64,000 nt of DNA, taken from contig NC_083575.1 of NCBI RefSeq assembly GCF_027579695.1, positions 35,935,382 to 35,999,381 of the forward strand, read 5' to 3'. Source of the DNA: Neoarius graeffei (taxonomy: Eukaryota; Chordata; Actinopteri; Siluriformes; Ariidae). Positions 12,585 to 23,223 of the stretch are shown here, one piece after another. A program made the translations under genes and the position numbers. The notes under the pieces were generated by a model. That model searched no databases, was not told the DNA's origin, and saw only the letters and a program-made list of their open reading frames with translations. The number at the start of each line of letters is the position of its first letter. Position 1 is the stretch's first letter.

Positions 12585-13475
12585 CTTGTATAAAGGTGGA
12601 CTCAGCCCTACTTGGTGATAAGCTACTGAAGGTGCAGGTTGATGCTCCTCTAGTGGCCTGGATCACCAACTACCTCACAGGAAGGCTGCAGTATGTGAGA
12701 CTGGAAAAACATGTCGGACCTTATAGTGAGCAGCACGGGGGTGCCTCAGGGGATGGTCCTGTCTCCCTTCCTGTTTACGATCTGAGCTATATCAGCAGGG
12801 GACAGGATGCTGAGTATAGGAATGTGGTGGACAGGTTTGTGGAGTGGTGCAGACTAAACCACCTGCAACTCAACACTGCAAAGACTAAGGAGTTGATGGT
12901 GGACTTTAGGAAGCAAAGGACCAGTCTGAGCCCAGTCAACATCGAGGGAACGGAGGTGGATATTGTGGAGGAATACAGGTACCTGGGCATACATATTGTA
13001 GACAATAAACTGGACTGGACTGGACAAAAAACACACATGCACTTTACAAGAAAGGTCATAGCCACCTGTATTTCCTCAGGAGACTCAGGTCTTTCAATGT
13101 TTGCCAAACCATGCTGCAGATATTTTATCACTCTGTGGTGGCCAGTGTCATTTTCTACACTGTGGTGTGCTGGGGCAGCAGGATGAATGCAGCTGATGCC
13201 AACAGACTCAATAAGCTCATCAGGAAAGCTAGGTCTGTCCTGGGAGTTTAACTGGAGTCGTTGGTGGAGGTGTCAGAGAGGAGGATACTGAGGAAACTTC
13301 TCAGTATTATGGACAAATCCCTCCCACCCCCTGCATGACACAGTGGTGTCACAACAGAGCACCTTCAGTGGGAGACTGAGGCCACCGAGGAGCAACACAG
13401 AATGCCACAGGAGGTTTTTCCTACCAGTGGCCATCAAACAGCATAACCCCTCCACCTTCTGCAAGACGGACAGCT
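12585..13475 (+). pseudogene. Non-LTR retrotransposon reverse transcriptase fragment
   Basis: Plus-strand remnant of the C-terminal half of an ORF2. Recognisable blocks are QVDAPLVAWITNYLTGR, a shifted-frame TGVPQGMVLSPFLF (12727-12770), WCRLNHLQLNTAKTKELMVD, VDIVEEYRYLGIHI and, in other frames, NKLIRKA then LVEVSERRILRKLLS (13210-13300). The order matches the thumb and C-terminal region of fish L2/Rex-like reverse transcriptases. The segment that should hold the catalytic DD pair is deleted between FLF and ISRGQDAEY. Several frameshifts are present. It is a dead 5'-truncated copy. Confidence 0.8.
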
Positions 13476-13571
13476 GATCAATCATGACAATAATACTTAT
13501 ATCATGTGCAATATTCTGGGTGGTCATATACAGTAATGTGTTTTCACAACACCATGTGCAATATATATCCA

Positions 13572-13889
13572 TTCATAATCGCTGATCCTGTGCAGGGTTG
13601 TGAGCAAGCTGGAGCCTATCCCAGCTGACTATGGGTGAGAGGCGGGGAACACCCTGGACAAGTCGCTAGATCATCGCAGGGCTGACACATAGAGACAAAC
13701 AACCATTCACACCTATGGTCATTTTAGAGCCACCTGCATGTCTTTGGGGGAAACCAGAGCACCCAGAGGAAACCCACGCAGACAACATACAAACTTCACA
13801 CAGAAAGGCCCCCATTGGCTACTGGGCTCAAACCCAGAACCTTCTTGCTGTGAGGCAACAGTGCTAACCACTACACCACCATGCCGCCC
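13572..13889 (-). mobile_element. Degenerate Mermaid/DANA-type SINE, copy 3
   Basis: Minus strand, clearly the same family (CCCAGCTGACTATGGGTGAG, CATGTCTTTGG, AACCACTACACCACCATGCC) but with many substitutions and small deletions and no clean target duplication. It is older than the copies at 8.8, 12, 21 and 23 kb. It runs directly into an ATCT microsatellite. Confidence 0.85.
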
Positions 13890-13894
13890 CTGCG

Positions 13895-13974
<80 letters not shown>
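13895..13974. repeat. (ATCT)n microsatellite
   Basis: About twenty uninterrupted ATCT units next to the head of a degenerate SINE. Length variation between individuals is likely. Confidence 0.98.
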
Positions 13975-14726
13975 AGCAACGTGTGCAATATTTACTTTCA
14001 CCATTAGGTTAGTCTCTTAAATAATTTACCTTATTTCTACTGTTATATTGATAACCATTGAGGCACTGGTATTTGCATTTTCTATGCCCCTTATGTAACT
14101 TACAGTATTTCTATTGTTGTTATTCTCTTGGCCACTGTTTTTTCTTACCTTATCTTATCAGTCTGAGTGCTTCTGCGGTCAATTAAGCAGCATTTTATTA
14201 TAACAACATCTAATTTTCTAGAACGATTTTCTTTCAGTAATGATTTAGATCTGTCATTTAAGAACGACAAAAAAAAATATATACAAGTTAATATTTTTCA
14301 AAGAAATTATTATTTTTGGATTCCCTGCAGATATATCCTGCCCTGAGCACAGCATGGAGTCTACGAGTTTTACAAGTAAAATAATTTCTATTGTGGGTAC
14401 AGAAATATGGTTGAAATATGGTTTTATTTTGGAGCTCAGTAAGGCAGCATTGAGGTTGGTCTAGTGGAGCAAACCACTGACAAACAAACAAACCTACAAA
14501 CAGGCAACAACAACAAGTTGAATTTATTTAATGATATTCTGTGAGCAGGGTTGCCAGATTAATTTTACACATTATTTACAAAAATTATAATTCCATGCGG
14601 ATGAATCCTCAAAGTTTGCCAAGCCATCTGGTGAGGTTATAACAGGGGTGAATGGATGGGCTGTGGAATAATATTATAGCTGAGGGCATCCAAAAGCTGC
14701 TCAGGGGATATGAAAGAAGTTGAAGG
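13975..14726. other. Unassigned AT-rich DNA
   Basis: No gene, RNA or repeat family recognised. A short open frame at 14288-14491 (-) has no domain. Confidence 0.5.
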
Positions 14727-14728
14727 TA

Positions 14729-14976
14729 CACTCTCAGAAAATAAAGTACATTATTGCACATTTAGGGGTACAACGGTTTATCACTGGGACAGTACCCTCT
14801 AAGGTACTTATTTGTACCTTTTATATACTGCTTGGGAACATATATGTACTTTTTTGACCCTAAAAAGGTACACAGTTACCTTGAGGTCCAATAATGAGAT
14901 CTAAGGGGTACATTAGTGTAGACTGTACCTCGGGGGACAGAAATGGACTCCTATTGTAGCCCTGTTTCTGACAGTG
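14729..14976. mobile_element. Short MITE with TA duplication (248 bp)
   Basis: The ends are CACTCTCAGAAAATAAAG and an inverted TTTCTGACAGTG, flanked by TA on both sides. The interior is built from repeated GGTACA / TGTACC words in both orientations, giving extensive fold-back potential. No coding capacity. TA duplication and size fit a Tc1/mariner-type MITE common in teleosts; the superfamily is inferred from the TA only. Confidence 0.75.
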
Positions 14977-15009
14977 TAGCTATACTGTAAAGGTATAGGG
15001 CAAGCATAT

Positions 15010-15460
15010 ATAGTGGGGACCAAATGTCTGAGACTACATTGAACATCAGGGATTTTTTTTTTTAATTCAAAGCTAGAAATAAACAGAAAATTTTAGAATT
15101 TTGAATATTCTAAAACAAACAAACAAACAAACAAACAAACAAACAAACAAACAAAAAAGGAAATGTGCAACATCTTGATTATAGAATATTCAAGATGTTG
15201 AACAATTACAAGGTCACTCTTTAAATTTAAGTGAATTTGTGATACTGACCATGTTAACTCCTTTGTACAAAAGGTTAGATTTTCTGTGAATCTTATCCCT
15301 TCCATTGGAGCATGGATTCAACTGGATTTGATCTAAAATGGATCATTAGATTTTACACCAATTTGTGCAGTCTGTGTCAGCTCGAGTGTACACTGCCATT
15401 AAAGCAAAACAGGGATATACCAAATACAAAGAAACTCTGAAATTCATGTAAATATTTCTA
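15010..15460 (+). pseudogene. Decayed, truncated Tc1-like element
   Basis: A terminal-repeat-like start (AGTGGGGACCAAATGTCTGA) is followed by about 350 bases of AT-rich sequence and then a plus-strand frame at 15386-15427 reading VYTAIKAKQGYTKY, which resembles the conserved C-terminal tail of Tc1 transposases. The body of the gene is missing and the opposite terminal repeat was not found. A CAAA microsatellite lies within it. Confidence 0.5.
15113..15157. repeat. (CAAA)n microsatellite
   Basis: About eleven CAAA units inside the decayed Tc1-like element. Confidence 0.95.
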
Positions 15461-15661
15461 AGATTCTATTTTTCACTCAGGTTCTTCTGATAAGATTATT
15501 TGTAATGAAAACCTTTGTGTTAAATTGAAACAGAAAGACAAAAACACTTTCACTCGTGATCTCAGAATTTAGGCCCTATTTATCCGAGAACATTTATATC
15601 AAATTCAAAAAATGACAAACTAAATGATGAACTGTAATCAAAATAAAAAAAATATCAAAGT

Positions 15662-15908
15662 CCTTCCCACACCATGTGGCAGCGCCAATCTCCATAGCCC
15701 TCAGCCTCACATACGGGTAGCTAGGGTTACAGTGGGGGGGGACTAGTCCTCTGGTAACTACAAGAGTTTGACCCCCTACTCACATCTGTATTGCAGCGTG
15801 CCTTGCAAAATGGCACCATTTTTATGATGGACTTTGATATGACCGGACTATGAGTAGAACTCATGATCTCCCGATTGAGAGGCGGACACGCTAACCACTA
15901 GGCCACTA
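15662..15908 (-). mobile_element. Second tRNA-derived SINE family, copy A
   Basis: On the minus strand the head reads GGCCTAGTGGTTAGCGTGTC then a B-box-like GAGTTCTACTC, followed by blocks shared with 19091-19432 (ATCATAAAAATGGT, GGCAAGGCACACTGCAATACAG-like words, CTCTGGTAACTA in complement). Two independent copies with a tRNA-like head support a SINE family distinct from the Mermaid/DANA type. The copy is diverged and lacks a clear target duplication. Confidence 0.72.
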
Positions 15909-16597
15909 GTCAGTGAACTGTAATATCGTCTCCTTATTAATATCTTAACATGCACTATTTGTTACTTGTGATACCAAAGAAACATCTGTTAAAAATGTCT
16001 TGTTACTTGAACTTGTCTTATTTGTTCTTGTATTATTTTGTTCTATGTCATTAACTGGATAATGTCCTAATTCATATAAGTACCTAAAGATGGATATTTT
16101 CTACCTGTTTTTGGGCTTATGTAAAAAAAACAAACATATGTACCAATTAAAATAAAATAATTATAAAGTACACTTCTGTACCTGTTTAGCTATACAATCC
16201 TACCTACATGATGCTATTAATTTCAGTAAAAAGAAACAATTGCGAAGACAAACCTCCTGGACCCTCCTTTCCTCTATAGAAACTTTGTTTTCAGTTGAAT
16301 TAATTTCAGATTTTGATTTGGTGCTCATCTTCTATGACATTTTTGAGGATGCACAAAAGAATATCTTTATTTTTAGCAACCTTAGACGCAAAAGCAACTC
16401 TCTCCATTTACTTCTTTCCTTGGCTCTTGCATAAGTGTACATAGTTTGCTGGATGCTTTCCTTTTATTAGCCAAATATTGTATCACCTGCATATATTAGG
16501 GTGAATTTTATATAAAATATATGTTTAAGAGGATAAATCAGGGTGTGATGCATGCATATGACATAAAAACATATGAGATTTGTGGGTGGGAGCTGGT
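15909..16597. other. Unassigned AT-rich DNA
   Basis: No gene or repeat family recognised. The frame at 16240-16434 (+) has no domain. Confidence 0.5.
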
Positions 16598-16619
16598 CTC
16601 CCTTGTCAAAATGTTTTTT

Positions 16620-16870
16620 AGAATTCTATAGAAACTCTATAGAAAATCCTATAGAAACCCCTCTTTCTATACAATCTCTATAGAATGCTATAGAACTAAT
16701 ACTCTATAGAAAATAGTTTCTATAGAAGTTGTATAGAAATAGTATAAATTCGATAGAAGTTGTACTCTATAGAAAACAGCTTCTATAGAATCTCAACAGA
16801 ATTCTATATAAATAGTAGTCTATAGAAAACGATTTCTATAGAATTGATACAGAGTTCTATAGAAGCTCTA
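16620..16870. repeat. Left array of TTCTATAGAA-type palindromes
   Basis: Around fifteen near-copies of CTATAGAA or its extended palindrome at irregular 10-25 base spacing. The units are diverged, so this is not a simple microsatellite. Confidence 0.85.
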
Positions 16871-17559
16871 CTTTATTAGGGCCAACAGAATTTTATAAAT
16901 TTCGTAATGGTTATTTCCATAAAAACACAATTTGGTGGATTTTAAAGATCCTACAGAAATTCCAGTCTGAGACAAAAGGCCTTGCATCCAAAGAACAACT
17001 TTAGTACTTATCTCCAATAAAAATCTTCTTTATTTCATTTACTTTATCTCACATAATAACACTTCTGATCAACAACTCAATTGATCCAAATGTAAATTAC
17101 AGTTTAAGACATAATTTAATAAATGTACTTCCAAAATAAACGCTGATATATGCTATACATTAATTTTCAGTCAAGCTCAATGGCATTTGGAAGAAGTGAA
17201 ACAAACGTCTTTCTTTGTATTTTCATGTAAATATACTTATTTGCTATATCAGATAAATTACATGCTATCAATTCATTAGTGATTTCAACCTCTCTAATTT
17301 GATGCCCCTTAACTTTATATATACCTGTATTTAACTGAAACATTATTCGAAACGTCGAAATATACAGTACAATTCTTTTTTACAGTTACATATATCATCT
17401 TCACATTCATTTTTACACACTGCAACCACTAACTGCAGGGTCCCAATCCGACCATCTCTTAAGTGAAAGCAGGAATTATTTCTTTCTTGTTTCTTATGCT
17501 TTAACTGTTCAGATACGAAATATAAACCATTCTCAAGAACCAATCGTTCTGTTGACTTT

Positions 17560-17765
17560 CTATAGGAATTCTATAAGATTTCTATGTATAATCTCTATAA
17601 AATTTCTATTAAAACTCTATAAAGTTTCTATTAAAACTATAAAATTTCTATTAAAACTCTATAAAGTTTCTACAAAAAGTCTATAAAAATTCTATAAAAT
17701 TTCATTTAGAAATTTTATAGAATTTTTTATAGATTTTTTTTCTATAGAAATCTATAGAAAATTTT
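17560..17765. repeat. Right array of TCTATAAA/TCTATAGA words
   Basis: Irregular array of TTTCTATTAAAACTCTATAA-like units, ending with perfect TTCTATAGAAATCTATAGAA at 17748-17760. It mirrors the left array and lies just inside the proposed right end. Confidence 0.85.
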
Positions 17766-17778
17766 ACCAAGGGCTGGT

Positions 17779-19090
17779 GGTAAAAACAAACAAAAAACGT
17801 CAACAAAATCATCACAAAATCATATTCCTTCTTTTCATTTTTTTTTCAAAAGGTATGAGTGGATATTGACTATTTGAGGAACAGCACAAGTGCAAGGAAG
17901 CAGAGAAAATAGGATCTTGGACTAACGTTCCCATCCTAATCCAGTTCATGCAGCATTCCCTCAAATACACCCTTATTTTAGTGTGTCAGGGAAGATGTAG
18001 TTAGACAGGACCAGAATGGAAGACATTATCCATTCAATCCTAATTCAGTATTAAAGCAAACTGTTTTCCTCAGATCACCTCAGCTCCAAAGATCAGTTTC
18101 TCCTGTTGGGCATGGGACACTGAGATTCCAAAAATGTAGGCCAGACACCAAACTATGTTGAGTGAATGGTTCCTCTATATCAGGACTTATTCATTTTTGT
18201 GTCAGTGAAATTAGAAAATAACCAGAACCTTTGCATCAGTCCGATCATGAATGTTTCTCTTGGTTCTTCTTCTTTTTTGAACCAAATATTAATATGGGTC
18301 ATCAGTTAAGCTGGAAATAATCATGATCCATGGAACACACCCTAAGTATACACTGAAAAGTCAGTTTTAGTTGCTTCTTTCAGTTTTGGATATTCTTTCA
18401 CTAGGACGCTTTACAATTCGCTGTGGAAGAGAAGTTCCAGCAGCAATAAACTGCTAGCTGCTTATCTGGAGCTGTCTTATGGAGTCTATGCAGTGTTGTG
18501 TCTTTATTGCACACCAACATCTGCACAAAATGTTCCAAGCGGAGGAGGAGAAAGCCTCTGGGTGGGTCTCTGCAGCTGCTCAAGGGCCCCAGTAAGCAAG
18601 CGAGTGTGCCTGCTGAGCCAGAAAGGCTGAGCAGAATGCTGGGGTGTGGGCTTGTGGAGGAGGTCTTTGCCTCAGTGGAACTGCTCTGGCTGAGATTATT
18701 TGCTTATCACAGCCTGGAGCTAGAGGTCACAGGAAGGAGAGGTGTGGAGCTTTTGTAGCTCCAGACTGCTGGGAGCTTAGGGCTTGCTGGAACGCAAGTT
18801 TCGAAGTTTAGTCCTGAAACGTCAGACCATGCAGCGCTAAACCAGGGTGTTAAGATGATGGGTATTCAATCACTCAATTAATCATGGTGGGCCACAGTAC
18901 TGTAGAGTTTAGTAGAATTGTAGTATTGAAGATCAGTCTTGAATCTTGGTATTGTCATGCATGTGGATTGGAAGTTTGGACTGAGACTGGGCTCCAGGAC
19001 TGAATATGCGTGACATTCAATATGGGATTGAATAATGATGTTGTTGCTATTGTGGTAAATTAAAACAATGTAAATGCTCTATACCTGCCC
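17779..19090. other. Unassigned DNA
   Basis: Higher GC than its surroundings around 18530-18780, with an open frame at 18498-18758 (+), but no domain, splice pattern or homology I recognise. Could contain host non-coding or exon sequence; nothing can be supported. Confidence 0.4.
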
Positions 19091-19432
19091 ATGTCAAGTC
19101 AAGTCAGAGTCCCTCTCACACCAGAATCTGGTCTTCCCACGCAGTCTCCTGTCCCAGTAACAACCAACTCTTTAAGGCATACAAGTGGGGTGCCAATCTC
19201 CATTTTGATAGCCCTCGGCCTCTCGCCTATATAGTTAGGGTTACAGTGAGGGGCTAGTCCTCTGGTAACCATGAGAGTTTGACTTCCCCACTCGCATCTG
19301 TATTGCAGTGTGCCTTGCCAGGCAGTAGTAGGTACCATTTTTATGATGGTCTTTGGTATGACCCGACCGCGAGTAGAACTCACAATCTCCCGGTTGAGAG
19401 GCAGACACGCTAACTACTAGGCCAACTCGCGA
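19091..19432 (-). mobile_element. Second tRNA-derived SINE family, copy B (longer)
   Basis: Minus strand. The head reads GGCCTAGTAGTTAGCGTGTC with a B-box-like GTGAGTTCTACTC. The body matches copy A at 15662 through CATCATAAAAATGG, GGCACACTGCAATACAGATG and AACTCTCATGGTTACC. It extends about 90 bases further 3' than copy A (GACTGCGTGGGAAGACCAGA). No target duplication is evident. Confidence 0.75.
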
Positions 19433-19673
19433 TCACCTACTCATGTAGCTGTTATAAACTCCAATACACTCTCATTATCAGGTTCCCTTTAGTCCTGTAT
19501 AGTGTATTCTTCCAGAGTCAACCTAAAACCTCAGGCTGCAACATATCATTTACTGGGTTACTACTTTGAATATTTACAGTAAACTACAGAATGTAAACAT
19601 TTACCATTAAGATTAGCTAACATTATCTAATTTGATTAACTGTCTCACATGATGTTAGCTAGCATTATCAGGC

Positions 19674-19889
19674 AAAGACATGCAGTTAGGTTGACGTGGG
19701 GTGGCCTTGGGCTGAGGTGCCCTTGAGCAAGGTACCTGACCCCTGACTGCTCCCTGGGTACTCTGGTGTGGCTGCCCACTGCTCTGGGTGTGTGTACGTG
19801 TGTTCACTGCTTCAGATGGGTTAAATGCAGAGGATGAATTTCACTGTGCTTGAAGCGTGACAAATAAAGGTTTCTTCTTCTTCTTCTTC
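19674..19889 (+). mobile_element. 3' half of a Mermaid/DANA-type SINE
   Basis: Plus-strand fragment from the AAGACATGCAGTTAGG block through GGTGGCCTTGGGCTGAGGTG and CTGCTTCAGATGGGTTAAAT to a TTC-repeat tail at 19871-19889. It matches the 3' half of the complete copy at 24443-24779. The tRNA-like head is missing, as expected for 5' truncation. Confidence 0.85.
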
Positions 19890-20195
19890 AATTAATCTCA
19901 ATAGTTTTAGTATTTACCAGCAATGTCCATACCTTTGTTAGCTACTATATGTTAGATAGGTGCCAAAAATGGTAGTAATAACATTAGGAAGTATTGATAA
20001 AGTCAGTGATGTTATTACTTTCAAACTTAGTTGTTCTTAGTGGGAAAAGGAAAAAAAAACCCTAGACATGTTAATTATTTTATCCTGATGCCCTGTAGGC
20101 CAATTGGCCTCTCAGTTGCCAGCCTCTTACGAGGCTATCTGCATCTATCAAGAGCACACTTCATCTACCGCCAGCTTGCTAGGCCTGTCACAGCT
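19890..20195. other. Unassigned short stretch
   Basis: About 300 bases; no feature recognised. Confidence 0.4.
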
Positions 20196-21124
20196 TCCCA
20201 CACAAACAACCATTCACACCTATGGGCAATTTAGAGTAGCCAGTTAACGTAACTGCATGTCTTTGGACTATGGAGTAAACCAGACACAGGAAGAACATAC
20301 AAACTCCACACAGAAAGGCCCCCATCGTCCACTGGGCTCGAACCCAGAACCTTCTTAGGTGGGGTTTACATTAGACCGTATCAGCGGATCATCAGATTAA
20401 CATTTTTAAAACGATTAGCGTGCACACAGCAACGCCAATACACGATTCGCGTGCACACAGCAACGCCAATACACGGATACGCTCGGCTCCGCAGGCATCC
20501 TGCGCTCCAAATCACTCCGCCCTGAACAGCGAGTGCCCTCTGGAGAGTGCGCAGTCCGGCCCTGCGCAGCTCACAGAGCGCGCGAGTGAAGTGAACAAGC
20601 AGTGATTCGGGACTGAGCCGCTGTGTGTGTGATCTCAGTGCATATCGGGCATGCGCGTCACTTACCACTTGCAAGTGGAAGGATGGCAAGCCTAAAGACA
20701 ATCATAACTACACAATGGGCAGTATTTGCATCAGTATTTGCAGTATTTTCATACTTTTATACTCTTTAATGAAAGGTGATATAAGGCAGAAGTCCGCGCC
20801 GTTTTTCAGCAGTCGCGTCACATGACCAACGCCAGCGAATCAGGAAGGTGGATGTCACAGTGACGTTGTCCAATGACGACGCCAGCTAGAGCTCAGCACA
20901 GCGTATCCGCGTATCTGCGTATTCTCAATGTTTACACAGCACCGGACCAGACACGATCTGGATTGAATACGTGGACCCTGGCGGATTCCCGTTTCCCTGC
21001 GTTTCCAGGCGGTTTAATGTAAACGGACAGTGCATCCGCGAAGAAAACGAGACAGATACGGTCTAATGTAAACTTGGCCTTACTGTGAGGCAACAGTACC
21101 AACCAGTGCATCACTGTGCTGCCC
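20196..21124 (-). mobile_element. Mermaid/DANA-type SINE split by a Harbinger MITE
   Basis: Part of the SINE (CAACCATTCACACCTATGGG to GAACCCAGAACCTTCTTA, 20196-20357) and its tRNA head remnant (CTGTGAGGCAACAG to GTGCTGCCC, 21083-21124) are separated by the 722-bp element at 20358-21079. With that element and one TTA removed the two halves join at the same point (CTTCTTGCTGTGAGG) seen in the other copies. The 3' tail portion is truncated. Confidence 0.87.
20358..21079. mobile_element. PIF/Harbinger-like MITE (722 bp)
   Basis: The terminal inverted repeats share GTTTACATTAGACCGTATC; the outermost six bases differ partly between ends (GGTGGG versus GGCCAA). A 3-bp TTA duplication flanks the element (20355-20357, 21080-21082), the hallmark of PIF/Harbinger. 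The interior is more GC- and CpG-rich than the neighbours and contains a direct repeat of GCGTGCACACAGCAACGCCA (20418 and 20448). No transposase frame is present. Confidence 0.85.
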
Positions 21125-21290
21125 AACATGTTAATATGCCTTGGAATTTAAATTCAGGTTCATGGTCTTGAATTGAACTGACATGTTCGGGTCTTAGTCG
21201 ATTTTGTTGACTTTGGCTAACTTCTGATGTGATCTTAGTCTCGTAGGCTCATTCTCTCAGCCATATTGGTCTGAGTCTTTACTTGGACTT

Positions 21291-21666
21291 CTCATCTCAT
21301 CTCATTATCTCTAGCTGCTTTATCCTTCTACAGGGTCGCAGGCAAGCTGGAGCCCATCCCAGCTGACTACGGGCGAAAGGCGGGGTACACCCTGGACAAG
21401 TCGCCAGGTCATCACAGGGCTGACACATAGACACAGACAACCATTCACACTCACATTCACACCTACGGTCAATTTAGAGTCACCAGTTAACCTAACCTGC
21501 ATGTCTTTGGACTGTGGGGGAAACCGGAGCACCCGGAGGAAACCCACGCGGACACGGGGAGAACATGCAAACTCCACACAGAAAGGCCCTCGCCAGCCCC
21601 GGGGCTCGAACCCAGGACCTTCTTGCTGTGAGGCGACAGCACTAACCACTACACCACCGTGCCACC
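21291..21666 (-). mobile_element. tRNA-derived SINE, Mermaid/DANA type, copy 4 (full length)
   Basis: Minus-strand full-length copy, very close in sequence to the copies at 8753 and 22733. A perfect 14-bp target duplication CTTTACTTGGACTT flanks it (21277-21290, 21667-21680). The tail ends in a short ATGAG repeat (minus strand). Confidence 0.93.
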
Positions 21667-21680
21667 CTTTACTTGGACTT

Positions 21681-22720
21681 GATTGATTAAAGTTTAATCT
21701 TGCCTTATGTGTCATGTGATCTTGAACAAGTAAGGTTGAACATTCTACCTCATTTAACACACATGATTCTACTCATATTATTACTAAGGCCCCAGTGAGC
21801 TAGATTGTGTGTTAGAAGAAAAAAGTACAACTCTTTCGAGGGTAACCTGTGGTGCTTTGGGGCATTAGTTTGTCACTGTCATAAAATCCAGAGCTACAGG
21901 AAGCTGGCAGGGTTTGTATGATTTAAACATCTAATTAAACAACTTGAATAGTATTTAGAATTTGATTTGGAACTGAGAAATGAATGAAGTCCTTTTGAGA
22001 ACCCTATTTTCTTTGCATGACTGATGCATTTATACTAAAACTATGAGCAAGATTCTCTTTATTGGAACCAATAAAGTATCCCTCTGTGGTCACTTAATAT
22101 ACAATGCATTCAATATTCCAGATTACAAACTATTATATATTCTACATGTCTCTAACAATATTTTCATCCAGCAAGCATAACTAAAGCAGGTATCACAGAT
22201 AATAGAACACGATCAAATAACCTGTCAGATCTTCCCTTTAATTGCCTTTTCTCAACCCTGCTGACTTCCAATCGAACTGAAATGACCTCCACATCAGAGC
22301 ACAAATATACATGGCATTTAGTGTCAGTGGCTTGACAAGTCATTGTTACCCAAGGTTAGGCCATTGTTGTGTGGATATTAGACTTAGTTCATAAATCATG
22401 GTTGGGTGAGCCACTGGGAGCGAAGTAGCTATTTGTGGCTGGCTGTCCATGGATGCACGCTGTCAGTGTGGACCAGGAGCAGGTGTGCCCTTGTCAAAGG
22501 GGGATGGGTGTGAATAGCCAAAGTAGATTGTTGGTCCTATTGGAGACATTCTAACCCCAATACCAGACATACTGTCCATCTAATCTCCACCGAGTGTTTG
22601 TGAATTCATGGAACAGGTGAAGAAAGGCTCGTAAACCTAAAACTGTATTGTTATGAAGCCGAAACACCTACTGTCTCATGTCTGAAAGATACTGTAACAC
22701 ACTGATGATTTATCAGTAAT
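21681..22720. other. Unassigned DNA between two SINEs
   Basis: About 1 kb with no gene or repeat family recognised. Confidence 0.5.
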
Positions 22721-22732
22721 GACTTATTCTCC

Positions 22733-23108
22733 GGGCGGCACGGTGGTGTAGTGGTTAGCGCTGTCGCCTCACAGCAAGAAGGTCCTGGGTTCGAGCCCCG
22801 GGGCCGGCGAGGGCCTTTCTGTGCGGAGTTTGCATGTTCTCCCCGTGTCCGCGTGGGTTTCCTCCGGGTGCTCCGGTTTCCCCCACAGTCCAAAGACATG
22901 CAGGTTAGGTTAACTGGTGACTCTAAATTGACCGTAGGTGTGAATGTGAGTGTGAATGGTTGTCTGTGTCTATGTGTCAGCCCTGTGATGACCTGGCGAC
23001 TTGTCCAGGGTGTACCCCGCCTTTCGCCCGTAGTCAGCTGGGATAGGCTCCAGCTTGCCTGCGACCCTGTAGAAGGATAAAGCGGCTAGAGATAATGTGA
23101 TGTGATGT
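22733..23108 (+). mobile_element. tRNA-derived SINE, Mermaid/DANA type, copy 5 (full length)
   Basis: The clearest copy, on the plus strand. It starts GGGCGGCACGGTGGTGTAGTG, has a 3' tail GTCAGCTGGGATAGGCTCCA and ends in a GTGAT-type short repeat. A perfect 12-bp target duplication GACTTATTCTCC flanks it (22721-22732, 23109-23120). The intact pol III boxes and clean duplication suggest a recent insertion. Confidence 0.95.
22744..22798 (+). promoter_or_regulatory. Internal pol III promoter of SINE copy 5
   Basis: A box TGGTGTAGTGG at 22744-22754 and B box GGTTCGAGCCC at 22788-22798 match the tRNA-gene consensus elements with normal spacing. Confidence 0.8.
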
Positions 23109-23223
23109 GACTTATTCTCCATGCAACCCTATTGCTTGGACAATATTGCTATAGTCTAATAACCACATAGGAAAGATTCTTTAATAGGAGAACCACCTAA
23201 AATACATATTATTATTATTATTA

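Larger units (their letters stand above)
16598..17772. mobile_element. Candidate DNA transposon with palindromic TTCTATAGAA end arrays
   Basis: The left edge CCCTTGTCAAAATGTTTT (16600) and the right edge, read on the minus strand, CCCTTGGTAAAATTTTCT (from 17773) are imperfect inverted repeats. Both are followed by about 200-250 bases packed with variants of the palindrome TTCTATAGAA (16620-16870 and 17560-17765). A 6-bp word GCTGGT lies just outside both edges (16592-16597, 17773-17778) and may be a target duplication, although it does not align perfectly with the inverted repeats. The 680-bp interior is AT-rich. A minus-strand frame at 17343-17543 (ends KKELYCIFRRFE) is the only possible coding remnant and I do not recognise it. 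Superfamily unknown. Confidence 0.6.

Noticed and set aside
21320..21760. Frame of 146 residues at 21320-21760 and sister frames at 8777, 12013, 22751 and 23221
   Set aside because: They are the same translated SINE in several copies, not a gene family.
22733..22820. Functional tRNA gene at the SINE head
   Set aside because: A and B boxes are present but no full cloverleaf or anticodon stem is evident, and the same sequence repeats in other SINEs with target duplications.
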